This document shows, one piece after another, positions 1 through 6,510 of a stretch of 9,910 nucleotides of DNA; the first letter of the stretch is position 1, and every line of letters begins with the position of its first letter. Origin of the DNA: JAVVEZ01 sp032250895 (lineage in GTDB: Bacteria > Pseudomonadota > Gammaproteobacteria > Pseudomonadales > Pseudohongiellaceae). The notes beneath the pieces were generated by a model. It saw only the letters and a list, made by a program, of their open reading frames with translations. It was not told where the DNA came from and did no database searches. Location of the stretch: contig JAVVEZ010000107.1 of NCBI GenBank assembly GCA_032250895.1, forward strand, positions 1 through 9,910, written 5' to 3'. The translations under genes and the position numbers were made by a program.

Positions 1-57
1 GTGGTAATATTGCGCCATCAATCCGGTAGTACCCTCAAATTGAACAGGGTGATCTCC

Positions 58-885
58 ATGATGCTCGATTCCAAGCCAGGTCTCAGGTACCAGATCAGTT
101 TTTATACTCTTCTCCTCGTTCTGTTTGCATCGGCTTTTGTGATGAAAAACCTGGACCCATCCCTGCTCTCGAATGATGAAAGCCTTGGCAGGCTTGAAGA
201 TAAGCTTGTCATTATTCCGAATTTTTCAGAAATTTTGGACGTCGAACTGAAAAAACAAACCTTTTTTGATTTCCTGCAACCCTTCATCGATCAGGAAAAC
301 CGCAACATTCTTGTCTTGCGGCTCAGAATTCAGACGCTTATGGATAAAATGCTGGGTGGCCAGACGCTGACCAAAAAAGAGCAGGCTTTCATCAATACCC
401 TGAGCGAAGAATATGAAGTGGTCACACTGGAAGACTTCAGTGAAGCGCATTTTCGTTTGCTGCTGCGCCGTGTGGATGTCATTCCCAGTTCTTTGGCATT
501 GGCGCAGGCGGCCAATGAGTCGGCCTGGGGAACATCGCGCTTTGCCCTTGAGGGCAATAACTTCTTCGGTCAGTGGTGCTATAGCGAGGGCTGCGGCCTG
601 GTTCCCAGGCGCAGACATCAGGATGCCAGCCATGAAGTGAGAAGTTTCGATAGCATTCAGGCCTCGGTTCATGCCTATTTCATGAATATCAATACCTTCC
701 CCAGCTACCAGAACCTGCGCCGGATGCGCATGCAGTTGCGGGAACAAAACAAGGCCATCAACGGTTATAACCTGAGCGAAGGGCTGCACAGCTATTCGGA
801 GCGTGGGGAAGACTATGTGGATGAACTCCAGTCAATAATCCTTTCCAATGGGCTGCTGGAGCGTGATAACTGGGATGAAGCGTGA
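58..885 (+). CDS. Bax-like glucosaminidase-domain membrane protein
   Basis: Predicted peptidoglycan hydrolase of the Bax/FlgJ-type glucosaminidase fold, about 275 aa, the usual Bax length. Residues 12-29 form one hydrophobic segment (membrane anchor or uncleaved signal) after a short basic N-terminus, so the rest should face the periplasm. The catalytic-domain signature ANESAWGTSRFA lies at about residues 152-163, with the likely general acid Glu154. It is followed by NNFFG and a two-cysteine WCYSEGCG segment. The C-terminus (YSERGEDYVDELQ) is typical of Bax homologues. I chose ATG 58 because AGGGTGATC sits just upstream at 46-54. The frame is open back to base 1, but those codons precede the ribosome site and do not look like protein. 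The family is known to bind or cleave beta-1,4-GlcNAc linkages. The actual substrate here is inferred. Confidence 0.88.
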   Translation: MMLDSKPGLRYQISFYTLLLVLFASAFVMKNLDPSLLSNDESLGRLEDKLVIIPNFSEILDVELKKQTFFDFLQPFIDQENRNILVLRLRIQTLMDKMLGGQTLTKKEQAFINTLSEEYEVVTLEDFSEAHFRLLLRRVDVIPSSLALAQAANESAWGTSRFALEGNNFFGQWCYSEGCGLVPRRRHQDASHEVRSFDSIQASVHAYFMNINTFPSYQNLRRMRMQLREQNKAINGYNLSEGLHSYSERGEDYVDELQSIILSNGLLERDNWDEA

Positions 886-886
886 T

Positions 887-1948
887 TCATTCAGCGATGG
901 CAGGATTTATCCATGGGATTGAATACCAGTAATAACGGCCCTGGGCGCCAGGTGCGGTGCAGTTGTAGCGAAAGCGGCGCTTATGGTTTTCGATGGGGCT
1001 GCGCACGGTAACATGCAGTTCTGTGTTGTTGGCCTGTTGCACTTCGATGCGTTGGTCATTGTTGTAGCAGGCCAGTTCCTGCATACGGTAACCGCCGGGG
1101 GCAAAAACAAGTTGCGCAGATGGGCTGAGGGCGCTGGTTGTCGGGTCAAGGGGACTGACCGAGAGCAGTTTGAATGCGAGGCTGTTGACCTTGATGGCAA
1201 AGGTGTTCATCGAGGCATAGATCCCTGAAAAAGGAAAACGGGGCAGGGCGCTGAAGTCCGAGCTGGCGTTGATCGGCCCGGAATGCTGGGCAATCCCGAT
1301 ATAACCGAGTTTCCTGACCAGTGCCTGAATGGCACTGTTGTATTCGCCATAGGGATAGGCCAGCAGTTTGTGATCATGGCCGGTTTCCCGGGCAATACTG
1401 GCTTCGGCAAGCGTAATTTCATCACTGATTCTCTGAAGCCATGCGGCTTCCGATTCGCCGGGGTCTTTATCCAGTAGATAGGGGTGGGAGACCGTGTGGT
1501 TGGCAATGGTGGCTCCTGCGGCAGCCATTTCCCGCAATTGCTCCCAATTGACGTACAAGCCCGGGTTGCTGCCGACCAGAGCGCTGTTGACGAATACGGT
1601 AAAAGGCCAGCCGTAGTTTTTGAGTACCGGAAAAGCCTCGCTATAAACGGAGATATAGGCATCATCGAAGGTGATGACTGCGGTTCTGTCCGGCAGGCTT
1701 TCTCCCCCTTGCAGCTTGTTCACGACGCTCTCCAGCGCTGCAATCTGGAAGCCGTTGGTCGCCAGATAGGTCATATGTGTCTTGAACTCTTCCGGACTGA
1801 GGCTGGTAACGGGGGGGGTATGGGTACTGACATGGTGATACTGCAAAATCACCGCCTGATCGGGATACTGGGCAGCGAGGGACAAGGGCAGGCATGTCAG
1901 GAGGCAGAACAGGAGAAGATGGGGGCCTCTTGTCGATTTGCAGTGCAT
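887..1948 (-). CDS. Secreted polysaccharide deacetylase (NodB/CE4 domain)
   Basis: Predicted periplasmic or secreted carbohydrate esterase family 4 enzyme, 353 aa, removing N- or O-acetyl groups from a polysaccharide. A Sec-type signal peptide covers residues 1 to about 27 (basic start, LLLFCLLTCLPLSLAA core). Metal and catalytic motifs are present in order: ITFDDAY with Asp95/Asp96, NHTVSHPY with the His151-x3-His155 metal pair, and YPYGEYN at 198-204. An early YHHV motif at 37-40 resembles PgaB-like deacetylases. The last 90 residues, after the NodB fold, are unassigned and may be a small beta domain. ATG 1948 is preceded by GAGGAG at good spacing, and an in-frame upstream extension to 2017 would bury the signal peptide. 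It converges with the Bax-like gene, one base between stops. The substrate cannot be read from the sequence. Confidence 0.9.
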   Translation of the reverse strand: MHCKSTRGPHLLLFCLLTCLPLSLAAQYPDQAVILQYHHVSTHTPPVTSLSPEEFKTHMTYLATNGFQIAALESVVNKLQGGESLPDRTAVITFDDAYISVYSEAFPVLKNYGWPFTVFVNSALVGSNPGLYVNWEQLREMAAAGATIANHTVSHPYLLDKDPGESEAAWLQRISDEITLAEASIARETGHDHKLLAYPYGEYNSAIQALVRKLGYIGIAQHSGPINASSDFSALPRFPFSGIYASMNTFAIKVNSLAFKLLSVSPLDPTTSALSPSAQLVFAPGGYRMQELACYNNDQRIEVQQANNTELHVTVRSPIENHKRRFRYNCTAPGAQGRYYWYSIPWINPAIAE

Positions 1949-1961
1949 GGACAGCTCCTCA

Positions 1962-1990
1962 TGGAAATTCGAGGCCGTCAGAATTATACT
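1962..1990 (+). promoter_or_regulatory. Putative sigma70 promoter for the ttcA cluster
   Basis: TGGAAA (1962-1967), a 17-base spacer, then TATACT (1985-1990). The predicted transcript would start near 1997, leaving a leader of about 68 nt before ttcA. A dyad CTGTC-GGC...GCC-T-GACAG (1989-2012) overlaps the presumed start and could act as an operator or leader hairpin. Prediction only. Confidence 0.4.
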
Positions 1991-2013
1991 GTCGGCCTTT
2001 TTATGCCTGACAG
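1983..2013 (-). promoter_or_regulatory. Putative promoter for the deacetylase gene, overlapping the ttcA promoter
   Basis: Read on the minus strand, CTGTCA (2013-2008), a long 19-base spacer and a perfect TATAAT (1988-1983). The -10 box shares bases 1985-1988 with the opposite-strand TATACT, so polymerase could hardly occupy both promoters at once. Confidence 0.3.
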
Positions 2014-2064
2014 CCACCGCCTACGTCAGTGGATTCTAAACGCAAAGTTGATACAGGGCCAATG

Positions 2065-2919
2065 ATGGACGTCCAAAAAAGTAATTTTACATTTAACCGG
2101 CTACAGAAGAATCTCCGGCGCGAGGTGGGCAAGGCGATCGCCGATTTCAACATGATAGCAGAGGGTGATCTGGTGATGGTTTGTCTTTCCGGAGGCAAGG
2201 ATTCCTATGTGATGCTGGATATTCTGCTGAACTTGCAGAAACATGCGCCGATTTCATTCCGGATCAAGGCCGTCAATCTGGACCAGAAACAGCCTGGGTT
2301 CCCCGAACGGACATTGCCTGATTATCTGCGATCCATCGATGTGGATTACCATATTATCGAGCAGGATACCTACTCTGTGGTTGTTGACAAGACCGAGCCG
2401 GGAAAAAGCTTCTGCGGTCTGTGTTCGCGTCTGCGCCGGGGTAATTTGTATGCCTACGCTCAGGAAATAGGTGCGAATAAAATTGCCTTGGGGCACCATC
2501 GTGATGACATCATGGAAACACTTTTTCTGAACATGTTTTTCGGCGGAAAATTGAAAGCGATGCCGCCGAAACTGCTCAGCGATGATAAAAGAAACATTGT
2601 CATCCGACCGCTTGCCTATTGCCGGGAAAAAGAAATAGAAACCTTTGCGGCCTTGAAGCAATTTCCCATTATTCCCTGCACCCTGTGTGGAAACCAGGAA
2701 AATATGCAGCGGCAGGAAATCAAGAAAATGCTGCAAAGCTGGGGAAAACAGTTTCCCGGGCGGCTGGATGTGATTTTCAAGAGTATTACCAACGTGGCGC
2801 CTTCTCATCTGGCGGATACCGATCTTTTTGATTTTGTGAATCTCGAAGCGGAAAGAGCTCAGGCACTGGACAGAAAAACAATTGAACTGGTCAATTTGCA
2901 CCTGTCCGTTCCAACGTGA
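2065..2919 (+). CDS. ttcA: tRNA 2-thiocytidine(32) synthetase TtcA
   Basis: Cytoplasmic enzyme that thiolates cytidine 32 of certain tRNAs, using ATP and a [4Fe-4S] cluster. It has the PP-loop ATPase signature SGGKDS (42-47), the cluster-binding CGLC pair (Cys117, Cys120), GHHRDD at about 142-147, and PCTLCGNQ (Cys204/Cys207) supplying the remaining conserved cysteine. Conservation with E. coli TtcA is visible along the whole length: LDQKQPGFPE, LFLNMFFGGKLKAMPPKL, IRPLAYCREKEIE, PSHLADTDLFDF. At about 284 aa it is slightly shorter than E. coli TtcA, mainly at the C-terminus. Start choice: ATG 2065 has AGGG six bases upstream. ATG 2062 and GTG 2029 are in frame alternatives, but the GTG lacks a ribosome site. 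It is the first gene of a forward cluster with yheU, tusA and pdxB. Confidence 0.95.
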   Translation: MDVQKSNFTFNRLQKNLRREVGKAIADFNMIAEGDLVMVCLSGGKDSYVMLDILLNLQKHAPISFRIKAVNLDQKQPGFPERTLPDYLRSIDVDYHIIEQDTYSVVVDKTEPGKSFCGLCSRLRRGNLYAYAQEIGANKIALGHHRDDIMETLFLNMFFGGKLKAMPPKLLSDDKRNIVIRPLAYCREKEIETFAALKQFPIIPCTLCGNQENMQRQEIKKMLQSWGKQFPGRLDVIFKSITNVAPSHLADTDLFDFVNLEAERAQALDRKTIELVNLHLSVPT

Positions 2920-2935
2920 GCGGGGATGTTGCTGA

Positions 2936-3163
2936 ATGGAAATACCTTTTGCTCGCATTGAACCACAGACTCTTGACAGCCTGATCGAGGAGTTCGTCAC
3001 CCGTGAAGGCACTGATTATGGCAATCAGGAGCACAGTCTGCACAGCAAGGTCGCCCAGGTAAAACGTCAATTGCAAATGGGCACAGCCAGAATCGTCTAT
3101 GATCCGGAATCCCGAACCTGTCATATTGAAAGCATAAATCCATACAGGACAGGCCGTGACTGA
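2936..3163 (+). CDS. yheU: YheU family protein (UPF0270)
   Basis: Small protein of 75 aa in the YheU/UPF0270 family, function unknown. The family pattern is plain: an N-terminal hydrophobic start (MEIPFARI), then LIEEFVTREGTDYG, then KVAQVKRQLQ followed by G-x-A-x-IVYDPES. It looks soluble, with no signal or membrane segment. It starts 16 bases after ttcA and overlaps the tusA start by 8 bases, so it is very probably on the ttcA transcript and coupled to tusA translation. The overlap hints at a link with tRNA thiolation or sulfur transfer, but that is guilt by association only. Confidence 0.9.
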   Translation: MEIPFARIEPQTLDSLIEEFVTREGTDYGNQEHSLHSKVAQVKRQLQMGTARIVYDPESRTCHIESINPYRTGRD

Positions 3164-3407
3164 CCAGGCATCTTCATCTCCGGAACATCTGCTGGATGCG
3201 CGCGGACTCTTTTGTCCTGAGCCCGTCATGCTTTTGCACAAAAAAATCAGGGAAATAGCTGCCGGGGACATCCTGTCTGTTATTGCCACGGATCCTTCAA
3301 CGCAACGGGATATTCCAAAATTTTGTCATTTTCTTGGCCATGAACTGCTACAGGCCTCTGAAGACAGCAATTTATATCGCTACAGAATCCGCAAATGCAA
3401 AGCCTGA
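3156..3407 (+). CDS. tusA: TusA-family sulfurtransferase
   Basis: Small sulfur-carrier protein of 83 aa. In E. coli, TusA accepts persulfide sulfur from the cysteine desulfurase IscS and passes it to TusBCD and MnmA for 2-thiouridine in tRNA; paralogues serve other sulfur routes. The family motif LDARGLFCPEPVM is at residues 13-25, with the active-site Cys20 in the Cys-Pro-x-Pro signature. The second half (ATDPSTQRDIPKFCHFLGHELL) matches the TusA fold. The start is GTG 3156, inside the end of yheU, with AGGACAGG just before it. A second cysteine in KFCHF and one near the C-terminus are not part of the core motif. Placement next to ttcA suggests it may feed that enzyme, which is not the classical assignment. 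Confidence 0.88.
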   Translation: MTDQASSSPEHLLDARGLFCPEPVMLLHKKIREIAAGDILSVIATDPSTQRDIPKFCHFLGHELLQASEDSNLYRYRIRKCKA

Positions 3408-3434
3408 TTTTCCTTTCCCGGCTAAACTTCAATT

Positions 3435-3473
3435 CAGAGCTTCCCTAAAAATGGCGGGGCGGAAGCAACTCTG
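3435..3473 (+). promoter_or_regulatory. Hairpin enclosing the pdxB ribosome-binding site
   Basis: CAGAGCTTCC (3435-3444) pairs with GGAAG (3461-3465) and CTCTG (3469-3473), leaving a three-base CAA bulge. The 3' arm contains the only purine-rich ribosome site candidate (GGAAG) ahead of the pdxB ATG at 3476, so the fold could limit initiation. An ATG in the loop (3451) opens a seven-codon frame ending at 3474, but it lacks a ribosome site of its own. Confidence 0.4.
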
Positions 3474-3475
3474 AA

Positions 3476-4615
3476 ATGAAAATCGTCGCCGATGAAAATA
3501 TTACCGGACTCAGACATTTGTTTGCTCCTCATGCTGAGCTGCTGATGCTGCCGGGGCGTGCCATCACGGAGGAAGTCCTTCATGATGCCGATGTTTTGCT
3601 GGTGCGCTCCGTAACCCGGGTCGGCGCCTCTCTTCTGGCACATTCACCCGTAAAATTTGTTGGTACGGCTACCAGTGGGACAGACCACATCGACCAGGAC
3701 TACCTGTGTGATGCCGGCATTGCTTTTGCCGATGCCGCTGGTTGCAATGCCAATTCAGTCGTGGAATATGTGATAGCGGCGCTTTCCCACCTGAGTTTGA
3801 GCAAGAATTTTTCCTGGCTGGAAAAAACGCTTGGAATAGTTGGTGCTGGACATATTGGTGGCCTGCTGGCGGCAAGATTGGAAAAACTGAATATGGACTA
3901 CGTCATTCATGATCCCCTGCTTGATCCTGCCGGTCGACACGCTGCCAGATTGGTTTCTTTTGAGCAGGCGAGTGCGCAGGACATCCTCACATTGCATACA
4001 CCCTTGACCTATGATACGGAGTTCCCCACTTTTCATATGCTGGACGCTGGCGTCATCAACAATCTTTGCGGCGGCCAGGTCGTCATCAACGCAGCACGCG
4101 GCGGCGTGATCGACGGCAACGCACTGAAGGCACGGTTACGAAAAAAAAATGATCTGTTGACCGTCATCGATGCCTGGGAAAATGAACCGGAACCGGATCC
4201 TGGATTGTTGAAGCTGGTGACCATCGGGACCCCCCATATTGCTGGCTACAGTTACGATGGAAAATTAAAGGGCAGTCTTTTACTGTATGAGAAATTCTGC
4301 CGACACTTCGGGCTGGAATACAGAGACCCGGGCTTTTACGGGGTCGAAGATCTTGTTCTGGATCTGCATGATGAAGTCGGTCTTCATGGAGAAGAGCTGA
4401 TGGATCGGGCTATTCGTGGAGCTTATGATATCGGCGCTGACCACGCGTCACTCTCTGCCATCGGGGCCAATAGGGCATCTGGTGTTGCAGGTGGGTTATT
4501 TGAAGGTTTACGTAAAAACTATCGAAAACGTTATGAATTCTATCATTTTCGGCCAATTTTACCGGCCCATGAAAAAAACCTGGCCCAACTATTGAGGAAC
4601 CTGGGTTTTCAGTGA
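3476..4615 (+). CDS. pdxB: 4-phosphoerythronate dehydrogenase PdxB
   Basis: Cytoplasmic NAD-dependent D-2-hydroxyacid dehydrogenase that oxidises 4-phospho-D-erythronate, the second step of the DXP-dependent pyridoxal phosphate pathway; 379 aa, the normal length. Visible features: a substrate-domain start (KIVADENI), the CNANSVVEYV segment (90-99), the Rossmann GxGxxG loop GAGHIGG (123-129), and the catalytic trio Arg208 (NAARGG), Glu237 (WENEPE) and His254 (TPHIAGYS), at the same numbers as I recall for E. coli PdxB. The C-terminal third is the PdxB-specific dimerisation domain, which distinguishes it from SerA or other hydroxyacid dehydrogenases. It lies 68 bases after tusA, with an RBS-enclosing hairpin between. 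It converges on alaA with 10 bases between stops and no obvious terminator. Confidence 0.95.
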   Translation: MKIVADENITGLRHLFAPHAELLMLPGRAITEEVLHDADVLLVRSVTRVGASLLAHSPVKFVGTATSGTDHIDQDYLCDAGIAFADAAGCNANSVVEYVIAALSHLSLSKNFSWLEKTLGIVGAGHIGGLLAARLEKLNMDYVIHDPLLDPAGRHAARLVSFEQASAQDILTLHTPLTYDTEFPTFHMLDAGVINNLCGGQVVINAARGGVIDGNALKARLRKKNDLLTVIDAWENEPEPDPGLLKLVTIGTPHIAGYSYDGKLKGSLLLYEKFCRHFGLEYRDPGFYGVEDLVLDLHDEVGLHGEELMDRAIRGAYDIGADHASLSAIGANRASGVAGGLFEGLRKNYRKRYEFYHFRPILPAHEKNLAQLLRNLGFQ

Positions 4616-4625
4616 GTCCGGAAGC

Positions 4626-5843
4626 TCAGTGCTGGGCATATTTTTCCAGGAATGCGGCGATGCGGGTAATGGCCTTGTTGAGGATATCAACCCGTGGCAG
4701 AAAGACCAGGCGGAAGTGATTGTGATCATCGATATTGAAACCGCTGCCCTGCACCAAAAGAACCTTTTCCTGCAACAGGAGATCAAGAACCATTTTCTCG
4801 TCATTCTTGAGTTTGAACTTTTTTGGGTCCAGTCGTGGAAACAGATAAATGGCACCGGCCGGCTTCACACAACTGACACCGGGAATATCATTGAGCATCT
4901 GCCAGGCAATGTCACGCTGATCACGCAGGCGCCCACCGGGGATGATGAGTTCATTGATGCTTTGATAACCGCCCAGGGCCGTCTGTATGGCATGTTGGGC
5001 CGGTACGTTGGCACACAAGCGCATATTGGAGAGAATCTCGACGCCCTGGATGTAATCCCTGGCTTTTTCCCTGTCGCCGCTCAGAATCATCCAGCCGGCC
5101 CGAAAACCGGCGAGCCGGTAGGATTTCGACAGGCCGTTGAAGGTTACGATGAAAAGATCATCGGCAAGCGAGGCTGTCGGGGTATGTTGAACCCCATCGT
5201 ATAAAATCTTGTCATAGATCTCGTCCGAGTACACGATCAGATCATGTTCCCGGGCGAGTTGGAGAATCTGTTCCAGCAGCTCTTTTGGATAGACGGCGCC
5301 GGTCGGGTTGTTGGGATTGATAATGACGATGGCTTTGGTACGATCACTGACTTTCTTTTTGATATCGTCAATATCCGGAAACCAGTTTGCCGCTTCGTCG
5401 CAGTGATAATGTACGGCCCTGCCGCCACTGAGAGTGATCGCCGCCGTCCACAGTGGATAGTCGGGAGCCGGCACCAGAACCTCATCCCCATCATTCAACA
5501 GCGCCTGCATGGCCATGACGATCAGTTCGCTGACGCCATTGCCGAGATATACATCATTGATGCCTACGCCCTTTATATTGAGGCGCTGGGTTTCCTGCAT
5601 TACCGCCTTGCGGGCGGAAAAGAGGCCCTTGGAGTCTGAATAGGCCTGGGCAGTCGGCAGGTTGTAAATCACATCCTGCAGCAACTCCTCGGGGGCCTCA
5701 AAACCAAAAACACCCGGATTGCCAATATTAAGCTTGATGATCTGGTGGCCTTCCTCCTCGAGGCGCTTTGCTTCCTGCAGAACAGGCCCACGGATTTCAT
5801 AGCAAACCTGTCTGAGTTTTGTGGACTGTTTGATCATGGCCAT
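4626..5843 (-). CDS. alaA: Alanine aminotransferase AlaA
   Basis: PLP-dependent fold-type I aminotransferase, 405 aa, matching E. coli AlaA (YfbQ) in length and throughout the sequence. It makes alanine from pyruvate and glutamate in the cytoplasm. Motifs: LNIGNPG (38-44), YSDSKGL (68-74), NPNNPTG (176-182), SDEIY (206-210), the Schiff-base lysine Lys240 in NGLSKSYR, and GFRAGW (246-251) with the phosphate-binding arginine. Two in-frame ATGs (5843 and 5837) are candidates; the first has GAAG about 10 bases upstream. It is transcribed divergently from msrB and convergently with pdxB, whose pathway makes its cofactor. The ortholog call is strong; distinguishing AlaA from a close paralogue would need a tree. 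Confidence 0.93.
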   Translation of the reverse strand: MAMIKQSTKLRQVCYEIRGPVLQEAKRLEEEGHQIIKLNIGNPGVFGFEAPEELLQDVIYNLPTAQAYSDSKGLFSARKAVMQETQRLNIKGVGINDVYLGNGVSELIVMAMQALLNDGDEVLVPAPDYPLWTAAITLSGGRAVHYHCDEAANWFPDIDDIKKKVSDRTKAIVIINPNNPTGAVYPKELLEQILQLAREHDLIVYSDEIYDKILYDGVQHTPTASLADDLFIVTFNGLSKSYRLAGFRAGWMILSGDREKARDYIQGVEILSNMRLCANVPAQHAIQTALGGYQSINELIIPGGRLRDQRDIAWQMLNDIPGVSCVKPAGAIYLFPRLDPKKFKLKNDEKMVLDLLLQEKVLLVQGSGFNIDDHNHFRLVFLPRVDILNKAITRIAAFLEKYAQH

Positions 5844-5860
5844 AATATGTCTTCATTGGT

Positions 5861-5874
5861 GAATTCAGGAATTC
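5861..5874. promoter_or_regulatory. GAATTC-AG-GAATTC palindrome in the alaA/msrB intergenic region
   Basis: Two GAATTC half-sites two bases apart form a near-perfect 14-bp palindrome. It lies 18 bases upstream of the alaA start and about 17 bases before the msrB -10 box. An operator role is inferred from position only. Confidence 0.3.
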
Positions 5875-5890
5875 TGTCGAAGCTTGCCTG

Positions 5891-5899
5891 TGTTATATT
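5891..5899 (+). promoter_or_regulatory. Putative extended -10 promoter for msrB
   Basis: TGT followed by TATATT makes an extended -10 element. No good -35 is seen 17 bases upstream. A small CCCC-TGAGC-GGGG hairpin (5902-5914) falls at the predicted transcript start. The leader to msrB would be about 60 nt. Confidence 0.35.
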
Positions 5900-5968
5900 C
5901 GCCCCTGAGCGGGGGGAAGGCATTGTACGAAATAGCTATCACAATCACCATATCTAAGGAAGAAGTGT

Positions 5969-6370
5969 ATGGAAAAAATTGTTAAAAGCGAGCAGGAATG
6001 GCAGGCGCAGCTAAGTCCTGAGGAGTATCGCATTTGTCGGCAGAAAGGAACCGAACGGGCGTTTACCGGGGCCTACTGGGAATGCCGTGGAGAGGCAGGT
6101 ATTTATCGTTGTCGCTGCTGTGGTACTGACTTGTTCGACGCCGGGGAAAAATTTGATTCCGGTACCGGCTGGCCCAGCTTCAGTGTTCCGGTGGGTCCTG
6201 GAGCGCTTGTTGAAAAGCCCGACAGAAGCCTGTTCAGCAGCAGAACCGAAGTGCTGTGTGCCTGCTGCGATGCTCATCTCGGTCATGTCTTTCCTGATGG
6301 TCCGGGGCCGGGCGGTCTGCGCTACTGTATCAATTCGGCGGCGCTTGTTTTCGAACCTGAACAGCCGTGA
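5969..6370 (+). CDS. msrB: Peptide-methionine (R)-S-oxide reductase MsrB
   Basis: Cytoplasmic thioredoxin-dependent repair enzyme reducing the R epimer of methionine sulfoxide in proteins; 133 aa, a complete single-domain MsrB. Two zinc-binding CxxC pairs are visible (Cys48/Cys51 in CRCC, Cys97/Cys100 in CACC). The substrate region KFDSGTGWPSF is at 61-71 and GHVFPDG at 105-111. The catalytic nucleophile is Cys120 in RYCINSAAL. Residue 66 is Thr where many MsrBs carry a cysteine (SGCGWPSF), so thiol recycling may use another cysteine or go directly through thioredoxin. No signal peptide is present. AAGGAAG precedes ATG 5969. It is divergent from alaA, with no clear terminator after its stop. 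Confidence 0.95.
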   Translation: MEKIVKSEQEWQAQLSPEEYRICRQKGTERAFTGAYWECRGEAGIYRCRCCGTDLFDAGEKFDSGTGWPSFSVPVGPGALVEKPDRSLFSSRTEVLCACCDAHLGHVFPDGPGPGGLRYCINSAALVFEPEQP

Positions 6371-6412
6371 TTCACAATGAAGATGCCGGGCTCATGTTTT
6401 TAATGTTTTTTA

Positions 6413-6441
6413 TTGACGTGGGAAAATTTCCCTCATAAACT
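6413..6441 (+). promoter_or_regulatory. Sigma70-type promoter with a palindromic operator-like spacer
   Basis: TTGACG (6413-6418), exactly 17 bases, TAAACT (6436-6441). The spacer contains the 13-bp palindrome GGGAAAATTTCCC (6420-6432), where a bound protein would block polymerase. Nearly the same palindrome occurs upstream of the DUF6502 gene at 9309-9321. The predicted start is near 6448, about 258 nt before the barrel gene. This is the best promoter match I found in the window. Confidence 0.6.
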
Positions 6442-6471
6442 CCACCTACCTTAGAACTGAAATCAGTGGGC

Positions 6472-6483
6472 AAGGAGGTGATC
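6472..6483 (+). other. Full-length Shine-Dalgarno sequence without a start codon
   Basis: AAGGAGGTGATC is complementary to twelve consecutive bases of the 16S rRNA 3' tail. No ATG, GTG or TTG lies 4-14 bases downstream; the first ATG is at 6500. It may be a ribosome standby or decoy site, or a remnant of a lost start. Confidence 0.5.
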
Positions 6484-6510
6484 GGGAATCGGTACTTTTA
6501 TGTGTATGAA

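Noticed and set aside
226..789. Long minus-strand frame (187 codons) opposite the Bax-like gene.
   Set aside because: It is a shadow of the recognised gene: no ribosome site and no family resemblance. The same applies to the antisense frames at 1484-2065, 2254-3012, 4629-5204 and 6691-7179.
2742..2757. GGGAAAACAGTTTCCC, similar to the shared operator palindrome.
   Set aside because: It lies inside ttcA, its half-sites have different spacing (four central bases), and the codons are explained by the conserved protein.
3283..3474. 63-codon frame running through the end of tusA toward pdxB.
   Set aside because: It overlaps tusA out of frame and has no ribosome site; only its last codons coincide with the small frame in the pdxB hairpin.
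6472..6483. Possible fragment of a 16S rRNA gene 3' end on the minus strand.
   Set aside because: The match is limited to 12 bases; flanking bases do not continue the 16S sequence.
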